Below, one piece after another: positions 46,979 to 57,621 of a stretch of 64,000 nt of DNA. Within the stretch, counting starts at the first letter, position 1; the number at the start of each line of letters is the position of its first letter. The notes below the pieces were generated by a model. It worked only from the letters and a program-made list of their open reading frames with translations. It was not told the DNA's origin and made no database searches. This DNA comes from an uncultured Croceitalea sp. (GTDB taxonomy: Bacteria; Bacteroidota; Bacteroidia; Flavobacteriales; Flavobacteriaceae): contig CANNDD010000010.1 of the NCBI GenBank assembly GCA_947503285.1, forward strand, positions 49,385-113,384. The letters are read 5' to 3'. The translations under genes were made by a program, and so were the position numbers.

Positions 46979-49153
46979 CTAATTTCTTTCACCAGGATGG
47001 TATGTTTCTTCCGCCCTTTTCAAAACATCCTCCCTATAATAAGCAGCATCTTTCCATTGCACATCGGCATACATCCCGATTTGATCATCAAAATGTGGGG
47101 AATCTGGGTCACCGCTCTGCCCACCTGCCAAAATCGTTTTGGCTTTGACCTTTTCACCAAATTCAACAGCAGCTACGAAACTATTTCCGCGGGTACCGTA
47201 CATCTTTTTGGTATTGTTATGATATCGGGCACCATAGGCTGCCAATGCACCCCAACGTCCGGAAGCAAAACCTATCGGAATACTAGGCTTCGCATCATCA
47301 AACGGTTGTCGTATGGCTCCGTTCAAACGCTGATAGCGGTTGACCTCACCCCACGGCATCTGCCAAGTACCGAAGTCGCTCGCAAGTTTGTTTATAGCTT
47401 CTTCGAACAGGGCTAGTTTTTCAGTATCGTCAGAGGTACTGCCCCAATAATTCACCAACTCCATGGCGTACATATCGCTGGGTCTTTTAGCCTGTCTATA
47501 ACATTCAGTACCATAATAATGTGCCAAGGTCATTGCCACGGATCCTTTTGAAGTGGTAAAATCCCAGTTTCTTAATTGCTCGATCGGTTCCTTTAATTTT
47601 GAAATAGGTGCTTTATCATATGCCGAAATCAACCCAGGAATCAGGGCCTCAAAAGCGGGCAAATAGGGGTCATGGGCCAGCTCAATTAAACTATCAAGGG
47701 TATATCCTGTCCTATTTTTTAATAACCCGATGGCATGTACCCCCCTAAAATTTTCTTGGTCACGTGACATATAATAGGGATAGTCTTCTTTTTTCGGACT
47801 GAACTCCAACGCAGCGGTATATGGCGTCGAATTACAGTTTTGAATCCAACCGTTCTTAGGGTTTAAGACCAAAATATTCTCATCAACGGTATGCAAGCCT
47901 TGCCAATCCGTTTTCGGACTGCTACCATCGACCGGTTTTGAAAAATCGAAGATCGTATCCCTTTTAGGAACAAAATTACCGTGAAAATAAGCAATAGTAC
48001 CGCCGGCATCGGCATATACCGTATTGTTGCTTGAGTTGGTGCGGATATCCATCATTTTTCGAAATCCGTCATATCCCTCTTGTTTGGTTCTGACATAAGA
48101 TTGCTCTAAAGCCTTTATGGGTTCCCACATCATGGCTGAAGCGGTCCATTGCCCATCTACGGCATGGGTAATCGGCCCATGGTGGGTACGATACATTGAA
48201 AAAGTCTTTTCCGACATAATTTCACCATCCCTATATTTCAGTACCACCGAAGTGGAGTCTACAGGGCGTAGTTCTTCTCCATATTGATAAAAAAGTTTAC
48301 CATTATTCTTTATAATGGTTTCCTTAAATTCATCCATAACATCGGTATACGTTGAAGTATGCATCCAACCTGTTTTTTCGTTAAATCCTTGATATACAAA
48401 AAATTGCCCCCAAGTAACCGCACCGTAAGCATTTAGGCCTTCTTCGGAAACCACATGGACCTCACCCCTAAAATAAAAGGACGTATGCGGATTGATCAAC
48501 AACATGGCATTGCCTGATTGTGTGAGGTCACCTGAAATCGCAATACCATTAGATCCCTGAGGTTCTGCCATTTCAGCTTTTTTTTCCAACTCTATCAATT
48601 CCAGTTCAGGAAGTTCCATTCCCGATTCATAAAAAGCCTTGATCTTTCGGGTGGATATCCGTTCAATGTCACCCCCAATACTCCCCTCACTAAAATACAT
48701 GGGCATCCAAGGTTCAAATCGAGTGAGTAATCTTGGTGTAACTTCAGGATGTGTATGTAGGTAATAATTGATGCCGTCTGCAAAGGCATCACATAACTTT
48801 TTCAACCATTCAGGACTTTTTTCATAGTTCGCTTTAGCCTCGGCTTCCGTCATAAATAACTTTGCCCTTAAATCACTGTATAGGGCATCTTCACCCTCAA
48901 CCTCGGCCAAACGGCCGGTTGCCCAAATATAATTTTGTTCCACACGATTGAAATCATCTTCACATTGGGCATACAAAAGCCCAAATACGGCATCGGCATC
49001 AGTTTTTCCATAGATATGGGGAACGCCAAAATCATCACGGATTATTTCAATATTTTGTGCTTGGGCCTCCCATTGCTCAACTTCGGTCAAGGGTTTTTTA
49101 TCGGCACATGAACTTAAGGTCGTCAAAAAAAGAATTAAGAAAAAACGATTCAT
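46979..49153 (-). CDS. Penicillin acylase family lipoprotein
   Basis: N-terminal-nucleophile hydrolase of the penicillin/acyl-homoserine-lactone acylase family, 724 residues. It has a lipoprotein signal (C16 in TLSSC). The self-cleavage site with nucleophile S201 is in PQGSNGIAISGD, and downstream LLINPHTSF and the substrate-pocket region follow the family order. Such enzymes hydrolyse amide-linked acyl groups; penicillin itself is unlikely as the natural substrate, and N-acyl amino acids or quorum signals are alternatives. It is followed on the same strand, upstream, by the TPM-domain gene. Confidence 0.91.
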   Translation of the reverse strand: MNRFFLILFLTTLSSCADKKPLTEVEQWEAQAQNIEIIRDDFGVPHIYGKTDADAVFGLLYAQCEDDFNRVEQNYIWATGRLAEVEGEDALYSDLRAKLFMTEAEAKANYEKSPEWLKKLCDAFADGINYYLHTHPEVTPRLLTRFEPWMPMYFSEGSIGGDIERISTRKIKAFYESGMELPELELIELEKKAEMAEPQGSNGIAISGDLTQSGNAMLLINPHTSFYFRGEVHVVSEEGLNAYGAVTWGQFFVYQGFNEKTGWMHTSTYTDVMDEFKETIIKNNGKLFYQYGEELRPVDSTSVVLKYRDGEIMSEKTFSMYRTHHGPITHAVDGQWTASAMMWEPIKALEQSYVRTKQEGYDGFRKMMDIRTNSSNNTVYADAGGTIAYFHGNFVPKRDTIFDFSKPVDGSSPKTDWQGLHTVDENILVLNPKNGWIQNCNSTPYTAALEFSPKKEDYPYYMSRDQENFRGVHAIGLLKNRTGYTLDSLIELAHDPYLPAFEALIPGLISAYDKAPISKLKEPIEQLRNWDFTTSKGSVAMTLAHYYGTECYRQAKRPSDMYAMELVNYWGSTSDDTEKLALFEEAINKLASDFGTWQMPWGEVNRYQRLNGAIRQPFDDAKPSIPIGFASGRWGALAAYGARYHNNTKKMYGTRGNSFVAAVEFGEKVKAKTILAGGQSGDPDSPHFDDQIGMYADVQWKDAAYYREDVLKRAEETYHPGERN

Positions 49154-49203
49154 CGGTACTATTTTTCAAAGGAAAGGTACGGCATATTACCCATTGTATA
49201 AAA

Positions 49204-50259
49204 TCACCAACTACCACTGGCCCCACCACCGCCGGAACTGCCCCCACCACCTGAAAAACCACTAGAGCTGCTTGAGCTACCATATGAGGAGCCTGAACTT
49301 GACGAAAAGGAACCTGAGGAAGCGAAAGTCTTCTTCATAAAACTTGGACTACTTTTCCAATATGAGATTTTGAGGGGTTCTCTCTTGATGTACTTAAGAT
49401 AGCTTAAAACAGCCAAAAAACTAAATACTGTAAATGCTACCAGTGCCCAAACAAACCATGAAAAATCATTTAGCATATAATCGGCAATAGGCCAATTCCA
49501 ATCAAATAGTCCATAGCATATTGCGAGGCCCGGGGCCAATGCGAAACCAAGTCCCATAATACTTCCAAGCAGCGGTGGAAACAGGCCAAAAACACCTAAG
49601 ACAACACTCATTTCGCCTTTCAGAACATACTCAAAGACCATAAGCAGGCTTTTGTAAGACTTATAAAAGAAAAAAGCTCCAGAGGTGAAAAATGCTAGAA
49701 TGAATACCAATAAAAAAAGTGCTCCAACGCCTCGATTTTTGTTCTCATCCTTTTCAATAGCGGTCTTAAATTCAGCCAAGGCCTCTGGTTGGTTTAAAAA
49801 TGTGATGATCTGACCTGTTGCGTCGTCAATACCCTCAAAATAATTACCCTTTTTAAAATTTGGCACCATGGTATTTCTAATGATACGCGAGGCCACGGCA
49901 TCTGTGATATAAGCCTCCAAACCGTAACCCACTTCTATTCGAACCTGACGATCTAAGCGTGAAAAAACGATCAATATTCCATTATCCTCAGCTCTTTGTC
50001 CCAGCTCGTTCCTATTAAAAACACCATTGGCATAAGTTTCAATAGTCTTACCACCCAAGTTCTTGACCGTCAACACCACCAATTGGTGGGTCGTTTCAGT
50101 TTCAAAGTCGGTTAACTTTTCGGTGAGTGAGTCAAATTCGGCTGGCTTAAATATTTCAGCATCATCGGTCACAATAGCGGTTAACTTGACCTGTTCATAT
50201 TGGGCGGATAACATAAAGCATCCCCATAACATGCAAACTAAGGTGACATACCTGTTCAT
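49204..50259 (-). CDS. TPM domain-containing membrane protein
   Basis: Protein of 351 residues; ATG 50259 begins a clean signal peptide (MNRYVTLVCMLWGCFMLSAQ) and is preferred over an upstream start. Residues about 25-170 form a TPM domain (HQLVVLTVKNLGGKTIETYA, DNGILIVFSRLDRQVRIEVG, VPNFKKGNYFEGI), and several membrane helices follow. The C-terminus is rich in Gly and Ser (GFSGGGGSSGGGGASGSW), as in YgcG-type proteins. TPM proteins have been linked to photosystem repair and respiratory assembly elsewhere; the role here is unknown. Confidence 0.88.
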   Translation of the reverse strand: MNRYVTLVCMLWGCFMLSAQYEQVKLTAIVTDDAEIFKPAEFDSLTEKLTDFETETTHQLVVLTVKNLGGKTIETYANGVFNRNELGQRAEDNGILIVFSRLDRQVRIEVGYGLEAYITDAVASRIIRNTMVPNFKKGNYFEGIDDATGQIITFLNQPEALAEFKTAIEKDENKNRGVGALFLLVFILAFFTSGAFFFYKSYKSLLMVFEYVLKGEMSVVLGVFGLFPPLLGSIMGLGFALAPGLAICYGLFDWNWPIADYMLNDFSWFVWALVAFTVFSFLAVLSYLKYIKREPLKISYWKSSPSFMKKTFASSGSFSSSSGSSYGSSSSSSGFSGGGGSSGGGGASGSW

Positions 50260-50496
50260 AGACAAAATCGAATTCAACATTGATAAACTTGGCGATGGTT
50301 AACAATAATACTTGAAAAGATAACATAATTTGTAGAGATAACTCAAGTAGCATTTTATGCTTTATGATCATGACCTAACACCTCGCATGCATCGATAAAG
50401 CTTACTGTTCGAACATTTTTATGCATTTCATCGAAAAAAAGGTAGGGTTTATCGAGGCTTAGTTGTTTTCACGTTGTTAACCTAAATGCTATACCC
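50260..50496. other. Divergent intergenic region before G8 gene
   Basis: 237 bp between the divergent TPM and G8 genes. It must hold both promoters, but I see no clear TTG/TAnnTTTG pair, operator or hairpin in it. Confidence 0.4.
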
Positions 50497-53229
50497 GTGA
50501 AACCACTTAAAACCACCTACGACTTGCTATTGCATTTTTTTCGCAATGCCCTAGTATTAGTACTTTTTACCTCAATCTCCTTATCGGCACAAAACAATTG
50601 GTCAGATTCCTCATCATGGCCAAGTGGTAGTATCCCAAAAGCCAATGAAAATGTGATTATCCCAGAAGGGCAAACCGTGACCTTAGATACGAACACTCCA
50701 AATTTGGGTAGTTTGACCATTAACGGAAATTTATTGTTCAAAGACGCCAATATCTCTTTAACGGCCCGTTGGATCATGGTTCATGGGTTATTACAAATAG
50801 GGACCAAAGAGCAACCCTTTCAAAATAGAGCTACCATTACGTTGACCGGTCCGAAAGAGGACGTAAACACTATGGGAGGGCGATTTTTGGCCACTATGGG
50901 TGGTGGTTCGTTGCAATTACACAGTAGCAGTGCCAACAAGCTCAGTTGGGGACAACTTGACGGTTCTTTGGCTATCGGAGACACCAAACTCGTTCTGGAC
51001 AAAGATCCACTCAACTGGAAAATAGGGGACAAAATTGCCATTGCGCCAAGTGGCTATGATCCCTATGAAGCAGAAGAAGTCACGATTACGGGTATTGCCG
51101 GGCGAACTATTTACTTTACCCCCGCCCTAAAATTTGAACATTTTGGGGAGCTTCAAGAATACGATGGCAAAATATTGGATGAACGTGCAGAAGTGGGTAT
51201 GCTTACCCGAAACATCAAAATTCAAGGAGCGGAAGATTCCGTTGAACAACGTTTTGGGGCACATTTAATGGTCATGGTCGAATCAGGACCAATTCAAGTT
51301 GAGGGTGTGGAATTTACGAAAACCGGACAACCAGGCATAGAGGCCCGTTATAACTTTCATTGGCATTTAGCTGGTGATAGGGAGGGGGATTATATTCGAA
51401 ACTCCAGCGTTCACCATGGGTTACAACGTGCCGTAGTGGTACACCAAACAGACAATGTACTCGTTGAGAACATGGTTGTATTCAATATTCAAAACCATGC
51501 GTTCGTGCCTGCTGAAGATGGCAATGAGGTTGACAATACCTTTAAGAACAACCTTGCCATACTCGTTCGTAAACCTGACAAGGGATTTTTTGCCTTTCCC
51601 AGAGACGGGGGCGGTGGAAGTTCTCAGGGCGAACAACGTGTTGGTGGCTTTTGGATGCGAAATCCGCACAACAACCTTATCGGAAACCATGTCGCAGGTT
51701 CAGAAAGGGGAACCGGATTTTTCTTTGATACAAGGGGAAGAAGCAGGGATTTTAAAGATTTTGACCTATTGCCAAGAGAAATTGTTTTTGATGGTAACGT
51801 TGCCCATTCTTGTTCGGTTCCTGGAAGTTTAGGTCATGAAGGTATTTCTAACACTGCACTATATGGGCAGGTTGGCCATGGTCACGGCTTTTTTATGACA
51901 AAATTCAGCAACGGGGATCTCATGTGGAAGTTCGGCAACTTTACAGGCTACAAAAACATGATGAGCGGGGTTTGGACTGAAATCACCAATGTCACCCTTG
52001 AAAATTTTATGCTTGCAGACAATTCCATAGGGCTACTCTCGTCAGAATCACATGTAAAGAATACTATTGTTATCGGTAAATCAAAGAATACGATCGGCGG
52101 TAAAAACCGACACCTCAGACATGGTGATCGTAGGGCCGGATATTATTCCATAGCACAAGGGGGAAGCAAAGAACCAAAACTTGATAACGTCACCTTTATC
52201 GATATCAATAAAGATGTTGAAGAAGGCAAAGTAGCCGCGGCAATTATTGGCCACGGCGGACATAAGGAAGAAAACTATTTTAAGAACATCAAATTGGTTG
52301 GGGAGACCGTGCCAATTTGGATGAGTACAAGGGGCAGTAAGGGTAAAAATGAGAATTCTTCCTTTTTGCTCGATGAAGATGGTAGTTTAAGTGGGTACGA
52401 TCGCCCGGTAATCATCGCACATCCTTACTCTTCCTTTGAACAAGACGCCATCGCCTATCACGAAGAATGGCAGGCATATATTCTCGAAGCGGAACATACG
52501 ATGCAATTGAAAATGAACCGGGTGGGATTTGATTTACCCCAAGAAGTATCCCTGATCAGGGATTTTGACAACCATCGCATCCCCAAAATGCAGCATGCGC
52601 ACCAACGTTTTTTCAATTTTTTCGGACAACAAAACTATACGATTCTCGGACAATGGGATATTGACGATAAAGGCCAAAACTTGCAATTGCGCAGTGTTTT
52701 GGGCAAAGAAGGGGAATGGACCATATTTAAACATCCGATGCCGTTTACCGGAGTTGAAGTATTGGATCGCGAAGAGTTCCCCATTATTGAAGCACAAAGT
52801 TTAAAAGAACTGTACACGCAGCAAAAAACCTCGTATTACTTTGATCCAGTAGCTGGCGCGGTACATGTGAAAATGGTAACCGATGAAGAAGGTTATTCGT
52901 GGGTAAATTTGATACCTAAAGGAGAAAAAACAGGTAACAATTTTGGGGTTGAGAGTGGAAGCCCAGAACAATATTTTAGGGATATGGTCGTATATCCAAA
53001 TCCACTGACCCCAGATTCTAAACTAGAATACACCTTGTATCAGAAAGAGTTGGTCTCCATAGAGGTATACGATGTCTTGGGAAGAAAAGTAAACCAAATT
53101 TTTCTTGGGGAACAAGATTCTGGAAATCAAAGCATTCCGCTGGGTAATATGGTCAACCAATCGGGTATATATGTACTAAATATACGTGTTGAGGATACTT
53201 CGGTACCCATAAAAGTAATCAAGAACTAA
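50497..53229 (+). CDS. Secreted G8-domain beta-helix protein with type IX secretion tail
   Basis: Protein of 910 residues. The start is GTG 50497; no ATG is near and the signal peptide (ALVLVLFTSISLSAQ) requires it. A G8 domain spans about residues 33-150 (NNWSDSSSWPSG, PEGQTVTLDTN, LTINGNLLF), the module found in CEMIP/TMEM2 and fibrocystin-L. A long right-handed beta-helix follows, with repeated N-rich turns. The C-terminus, from VYPNPLTPDSKLEYTLY near residue 830, is a type A type IX secretion sorting domain. It is probably secreted or attached to the cell surface. Animal relatives act on hyaluronan, but enzymatic activity here is unproven. Confidence 0.88.
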   Translation: MKPLKTTYDLLLHFFRNALVLVLFTSISLSAQNNWSDSSSWPSGSIPKANENVIIPEGQTVTLDTNTPNLGSLTINGNLLFKDANISLTARWIMVHGLLQIGTKEQPFQNRATITLTGPKEDVNTMGGRFLATMGGGSLQLHSSSANKLSWGQLDGSLAIGDTKLVLDKDPLNWKIGDKIAIAPSGYDPYEAEEVTITGIAGRTIYFTPALKFEHFGELQEYDGKILDERAEVGMLTRNIKIQGAEDSVEQRFGAHLMVMVESGPIQVEGVEFTKTGQPGIEARYNFHWHLAGDREGDYIRNSSVHHGLQRAVVVHQTDNVLVENMVVFNIQNHAFVPAEDGNEVDNTFKNNLAILVRKPDKGFFAFPRDGGGGSSQGEQRVGGFWMRNPHNNLIGNHVAGSERGTGFFFDTRGRSRDFKDFDLLPREIVFDGNVAHSCSVPGSLGHEGISNTALYGQVGHGHGFFMTKFSNGDLMWKFGNFTGYKNMMSGVWTEITNVTLENFMLADNSIGLLSSESHVKNTIVIGKSKNTIGGKNRHLRHGDRRAGYYSIAQGGSKEPKLDNVTFIDINKDVEEGKVAAAIIGHGGHKEENYFKNIKLVGETVPIWMSTRGSKGKNENSSFLLDEDGSLSGYDRPVIIAHPYSSFEQDAIAYHEEWQAYILEAEHTMQLKMNRVGFDLPQEVSLIRDFDNHRIPKMQHAHQRFFNFFGQQNYTILGQWDIDDKGQNLQLRSVLGKEGEWTIFKHPMPFTGVEVLDREEFPIIEAQSLKELYTQQKTSYYFDPVAGAVHVKMVTDEEGYSWVNLIPKGEKTGNNFGVESGSPEQYFRDMVVYPNPLTPDSKLEYTLYQKELVSIEVYDVLGRKVNQIFLGEQDSGNQSIPLGNMVNQSGIYVLNIRVEDTSVPIKVIKN

Positions 53230-53251
53230 CCCCACGACCAAAAAGAATCAA

Positions 53252-55534
53252 ATGACACGTAAACTCTGTTTAGTGCTAGGGGTACTTTCCGTTTGTTTCA
53301 GTACCAATTCGATACATTCACAAAAGAACAAGGTATTGGTTATTGAAAAAGGGGAGGAATTCGTTTTAGGCAAAAAAAACCTCATTGCTGGGAAATTAAT
53401 AGTGAAAGGGGATTTCAGGGTCTCAGAAAAAAACGACTGTCATGTACAACTCTCCGAATTAGTAATTGATGGGGGTACGTTTCGTGTAGGTACTACAAAA
53501 GAAGCATATCATAAAAACCTTACGATTACCATAGCCAAGGGAATCAATGTCAAAAACGGCGGAAGCATACGAGTTCATGGCAGTACTAAAAACAATTCCA
53601 ATTTAAGGGATTATGGCACTATGGATAGCTTAGGTTCGAATACGGCCGATACGAATATCAAATTTGTGGCGGGCAACGAAAATCCTGCCAGTTTTTATGC
53701 TGAAAATGCAGGCGAATTGACCATTTCAGGGGCTGCTTTCATAGGTTTGGGTTCTTCTAATAACCCAGCTGTACATATAGTTGGTACAACCCTGAAAAGC
53801 AATTTTTTAAGAAATTGTGTGTTTCAAAAATCAGGAGGTATCGATTTACAGCTTGACAATACCGCAATGGTCATTGAAAACAATCTGTTCTTATCCTACA
53901 ATGGCACCTCCGTTCATTGTTCAGGTTCTGGGTACGGTGCCAACAACATTTTTAGGGACAACACCATACACAACCATTCCGATAAAGACATTTTCGCCGT
54001 AGTATTCAACAACCCCTACCAAATTTTCATAAACAACAAGGTGTTCGTCAATGGCAAGGCCAATGGTATCGGTTTTTTGAGCCGTAGTTATGTCGGCCCA
54101 GGGAAGACGATGACCAAAAATGCGGATTTTGTTTTTGACGGAAATTCAGTCATCAATTATTCCCATACAGACAAAACAGCGACCAAGATCGGGGTACTCA
54201 TCGAGGATTTTAGCGATATGAAAATTTGGAAAACCTCGCGTAACAGCATTAACGGTTTTGACATCGGGGCCAAGTTGAAAAAGAATAATTTGTTGATTTC
54301 CGATTATAGGTTCATTAATAATGTGATAGGATGTATCCCTGGTGCTGCCTATATTCAAGACTCCTCATTCGAATTTATAAAAAAAGAGCCCAAGGTGAAT
54401 TCGCAAGCCCTACTCATATCAAGCGCCTATGGCAAGGCCGCGCCAAAAATAAATGGTGTCAAAATCAAAAATTATAGCACGGGCATTCATTTTAAAGGCA
54501 AGATATCATCCGATAACTACTTTGAGACTATTGATTTTGAAAATACCAATACCCTCTCTTTTGAAAAACTCCATAAAGAAAGTATCATCAATGATAAAGA
54601 TGGTTCGCTGATTCATAAAAAAGATGGACAGGAGGCGGCACACCATCACCAAATGGGGCATGCCATGCCACATGGCCACCATGGGCCAGCGAAAACCACT
54701 AAAGGCTATTTGCTATATACCAAAGAATCGTTCTTGTTTACTGCCAATAGTACTCCAATACATACAGGGCATGATTCCATTTACAGCACGACCCAGGCCA
54801 ATATAGGAAGTTTAACCATTTCAACAGGTTTTGGCCTTTCAGACCCAGTACATGAGCATGATGGCCAATTGAATACAATTAGCCTGTACCATCCCTTTAA
54901 AGCTAACCGATTGACCAAAAGAAAACCTGCGAACAGGCATCGATTTTTGCTTGCTGCAAATGAAACTTATGAGCTTGAACTCGGTAAAGAAGAAATGCAA
55001 TTTTATGATATTGGTATAGAATGGGAAGCCGCTTCGAACAAACCCATTTTAATCAAAGTACCCTATCAGCACAATAGTGTCGCAGCAATCAGATCTTTTG
55101 GAAGTTTGATTCCCTCGTCAGATAATCTTCACGCACTTCATCAAAAGAACATTTCGAGCTATTTCTGGAACCAAGAAGAACAAATGGTATACCTAAAACT
55201 CGTTCCACAAAAGAATTTGGAAGAACTCGTCGTTTATAGCCCATCGGTGTTGACCGAAATTAAGGTCGGCCATGGAAAAGTACCCGTCTCCATAAGAACT
55301 GATGTAAACAAGAATACCATTGTCTTTAACTATCAGGTGCCCAATGGTCTTCCGTCGAAATTAGAGTTGTTGGATTATTATGGCAATACGGTGGAAACCC
55401 TATTTGAAGGATACTCCCAACCCAAGAATGAGGTCTATATCGACTTAAAAAAATATGATGTCAAAAATAGCGTGTTTCGATATGCCCTAACCGTGGATGA
55501 AAAAGTTCACCGAGGGCCCATCCATGCCTATTGA
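53252..55534 (+). CDS. Secreted beta-helix protein with His-rich segment
   Basis: Protein of 760 residues lying 22 bp after the G8 gene, hence probably cotranscribed. A signal peptide (MTRKLCLVLGVLSVCFSTNS) is followed by a G8-like strand pattern (LIAGKLIVKGDFRV, LVIDGGTFRVGTTKEAY) and then right-handed beta-helix repeats with NNIFRDNTIHN-type turns. Residues about 464-480 form a His cluster (HHHQMGHAMPHGHHG) able to bind metal. There is no type IX tail, unlike its neighbour. I do not recognise a catalytic domain. A helper or second subunit of the G8 protein is a plausible guess. Confidence 0.78.
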   Translation: MTRKLCLVLGVLSVCFSTNSIHSQKNKVLVIEKGEEFVLGKKNLIAGKLIVKGDFRVSEKNDCHVQLSELVIDGGTFRVGTTKEAYHKNLTITIAKGINVKNGGSIRVHGSTKNNSNLRDYGTMDSLGSNTADTNIKFVAGNENPASFYAENAGELTISGAAFIGLGSSNNPAVHIVGTTLKSNFLRNCVFQKSGGIDLQLDNTAMVIENNLFLSYNGTSVHCSGSGYGANNIFRDNTIHNHSDKDIFAVVFNNPYQIFINNKVFVNGKANGIGFLSRSYVGPGKTMTKNADFVFDGNSVINYSHTDKTATKIGVLIEDFSDMKIWKTSRNSINGFDIGAKLKKNNLLISDYRFINNVIGCIPGAAYIQDSSFEFIKKEPKVNSQALLISSAYGKAAPKINGVKIKNYSTGIHFKGKISSDNYFETIDFENTNTLSFEKLHKESIINDKDGSLIHKKDGQEAAHHHQMGHAMPHGHHGPAKTTKGYLLYTKESFLFTANSTPIHTGHDSIYSTTQANIGSLTISTGFGLSDPVHEHDGQLNTISLYHPFKANRLTKRKPANRHRFLLAANETYELELGKEEMQFYDIGIEWEAASNKPILIKVPYQHNSVAAIRSFGSLIPSSDNLHALHQKNISSYFWNQEEQMVYLKLVPQKNLEELVVYSPSVLTEIKVGHGKVPVSIRTDVNKNTIVFNYQVPNGLPSKLELLDYYGNTVETLFEGYSQPKNEVYIDLKKYDVKNSVFRYALTVDEKVHRGPIHAY

Positions 55535-55566
55535 AGTCGAACTTGTCTTGGGATTATGGTTGTATT

Positions 55567-55582
55567 AAGGCATAAATGCCTT
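55567..55582 (+). terminator. Weak hairpin after the His-rich gene
   Basis: AAGGCAT, AA, ATGCCTT forms a 7-bp stem with a tight loop, 33 bp after the stop of the His-rich gene, but only a short T run follows. It may be a terminator for the G8 operon; evidence is slight. Confidence 0.3.
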
Positions 55583-55731
55583 TATACTCTTTGAAAATAT
55601 TTTTGGTTGCACAGCCTTTACAACGAGAGGGAAGCTCGTAAAATCAAAAGGTAAAATTTGAAGATACTTTAGCAACGTAAAACGAGTTCATTACATTTAA
55701 TCGGGTTATGCTAAAACTATAAGCTAACTTT

Positions 55732-57495
55732 ATGGCCATAAAACCAAGACTACTTATGGCAGCTAAAAAAGTAAGTATTTTAAAAGCCTTTAAGACCATT
55801 ATATGGCCACGAAGAAATTTGGTCTTTTTGGGTCTTTTGTTAATAGTAATCAGCAAAGCGGCTAGTTTTGTTGCACCCATTTCATTGCGTTATTTTTTAG
55901 ATGATATTGTTCCAAACAAAAACTATGACTTTCTTAAAATAGTAGTGGGTGTGGTCATTTTATCTTTTTTGGTTCAAGCCATCATGTCATTTCTTTTGAC
56001 CAAGGTCTTGAGTATTCAAGCGCAATACATGATCTCTGAACTTAGGGCGCAGGTTCAAAAACAAGTACTTTCATTACCTATACGATTTTTTGACAACACC
56101 AAATCAGGTGCCTTGGTATCCCGTATTATGAGTGATGTGGAAGGGGTTCGTAATTTGATAGGAACCGGATTAGTACAGTTGGTTGGGGGTACGATTACCG
56201 CAGTGGTATCACTAGTTCTTTTACTAAGAATCAGCCCCGCAATGACACTTTTAACTTTCATACCCCTAATTCTATTCGCACTTATCGCTTTAAAGGCCTT
56301 TAAGATAATTCGGCCCGTTTTTAGGGAACGTGGAAAGATCAATGCAGAGGTCAAAGGCAGATTGACCGAAACACTGGGGGGCATTCGTGTCATTAAGGGA
56401 TTTAATGCAGAAGTACAAGAGGCAAAGGTGTTTGAAACCGGGGTTGAGCGGTTATATCAAAATGTCAAAAAAAGTCTAACGGCGACCGCTGTCATGACGA
56501 GTTCATCTACATTTTTACTGGGGTTGGCCACTACAGGGATCATGATGGGTTATGGTGGGTACAAAATGATGCAAGGGGAACTCACCACTGGGGAATACTT
56601 TGAATTTACCTTTTTATTGGCCTTAATGGTAGCGCCTATTGTGCAAATGAGCAATATCGGCAGTCAATTGACCGAAGCGCTTGCAGGGTTGGATCGCACC
56701 GAAGAATTGATGAACCAAACGGCTGAGGCAAACGAAAAAAATCGGACGATACAATTGGCCAACTTAAAAGGGGATATGATTTTTAAAAATGTCTCTTTTG
56801 CCTATGAGGAAGATAAAGAAGTATTGCATAATATCAGTTTTGAGGCAAAATCAGGTGATGTCATTGCCCTTGTCGGAAGTTCTGGGTCTGGTAAATCGAC
56901 TATTGCAGGTTTAGCGGCTACTTTCTTGAATCCTGACTCTGGGCAGATTACCATCGATGGCAACGATCTGGCCAAAGTGAACTTGACCAGTTTTAGGCAG
57001 CACTTGGGGGTTGTTTTACAAGATGATTTTCTTTTTGAGGGAACGATTCGAGAAAACATCCTTTTCCCTAGACCAGATGCCTCGGAGGAAGAATTGAAAG
57101 CCGCAGTAAAGGCAGCCTATGTAGATGAGTTTACAAATCGTTTTGAAGATGGGTTGGATACCTTGATCGGTGAACGTGGGGTAAAGCTCTCTGGTGGGCA
57201 ACGGCAACGCATCGCTATAGCACGAGCCGTTTTGGCCAATCCGCGAATACTGATTTTAGATGAGGCCACGTCAAATTTAGATACCGAGAGTGAAGCCTTG
57301 ATACAAAAGAGTTTGGCAGTACTCACCAAAGGCAGGACTACGTTTGTCATTGCCCACCGTTTGAGTACCATCCGCAAGGCAGACCAAATATTGGTCATTG
57401 AAAATGGGCATATCGCCGAACAGGGAACCCATGATGAATTAATTGCTACCGAAGGAAGGTATTATAATCTGTTTACCTATCAGGCGAGGATTTGA
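55732..57495 (+). CDS. ABC exporter, fused permease and ATPase
   Basis: Half-size ABC exporter of 587 residues, of the MsbA/multidrug lipid-exporter type: a six-helix membrane domain (about 20-320), then a nucleotide-binding domain. The latter has Walker A GSSGSGKST, Q-loop VLQDDF, signature LSGGQRQRIAIARA, Walker B ILILDEATSNLD and switch His in VIAHRLST. It would act as a homodimer in the inner membrane, exporting lipid or hydrophobic compounds. A start nine codons in (55756) is also possible. It is preceded by a 198-bp gene-free gap. Confidence 0.94.
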   Translation: MAIKPRLLMAAKKVSILKAFKTIIWPRRNLVFLGLLLIVISKAASFVAPISLRYFLDDIVPNKNYDFLKIVVGVVILSFLVQAIMSFLLTKVLSIQAQYMISELRAQVQKQVLSLPIRFFDNTKSGALVSRIMSDVEGVRNLIGTGLVQLVGGTITAVVSLVLLLRISPAMTLLTFIPLILFALIALKAFKIIRPVFRERGKINAEVKGRLTETLGGIRVIKGFNAEVQEAKVFETGVERLYQNVKKSLTATAVMTSSSTFLLGLATTGIMMGYGGYKMMQGELTTGEYFEFTFLLALMVAPIVQMSNIGSQLTEALAGLDRTEELMNQTAEANEKNRTIQLANLKGDMIFKNVSFAYEEDKEVLHNISFEAKSGDVIALVGSSGSGKSTIAGLAATFLNPDSGQITIDGNDLAKVNLTSFRQHLGVVLQDDFLFEGTIRENILFPRPDASEEELKAAVKAAYVDEFTNRFEDGLDTLIGERGVKLSGGQRQRIAIARAVLANPRILILDEATSNLDTESEALIQKSLAVLTKGRTTFVIAHRLSTIRKADQILVIENGHIAEQGTHDELIATEGRYYNLFTYQARI

Positions 57496-57621
57496 AATCA
57501 CACCCAAATAGTTAATACATACGTTGCATTGCTTAGGCTCAAATACTTTATAGAAACAATAAAAAGTTCAAAACACGGTTATACAAAAGAACAGACCGAA
57601 ACTATTTTTATCCCCCAATTT

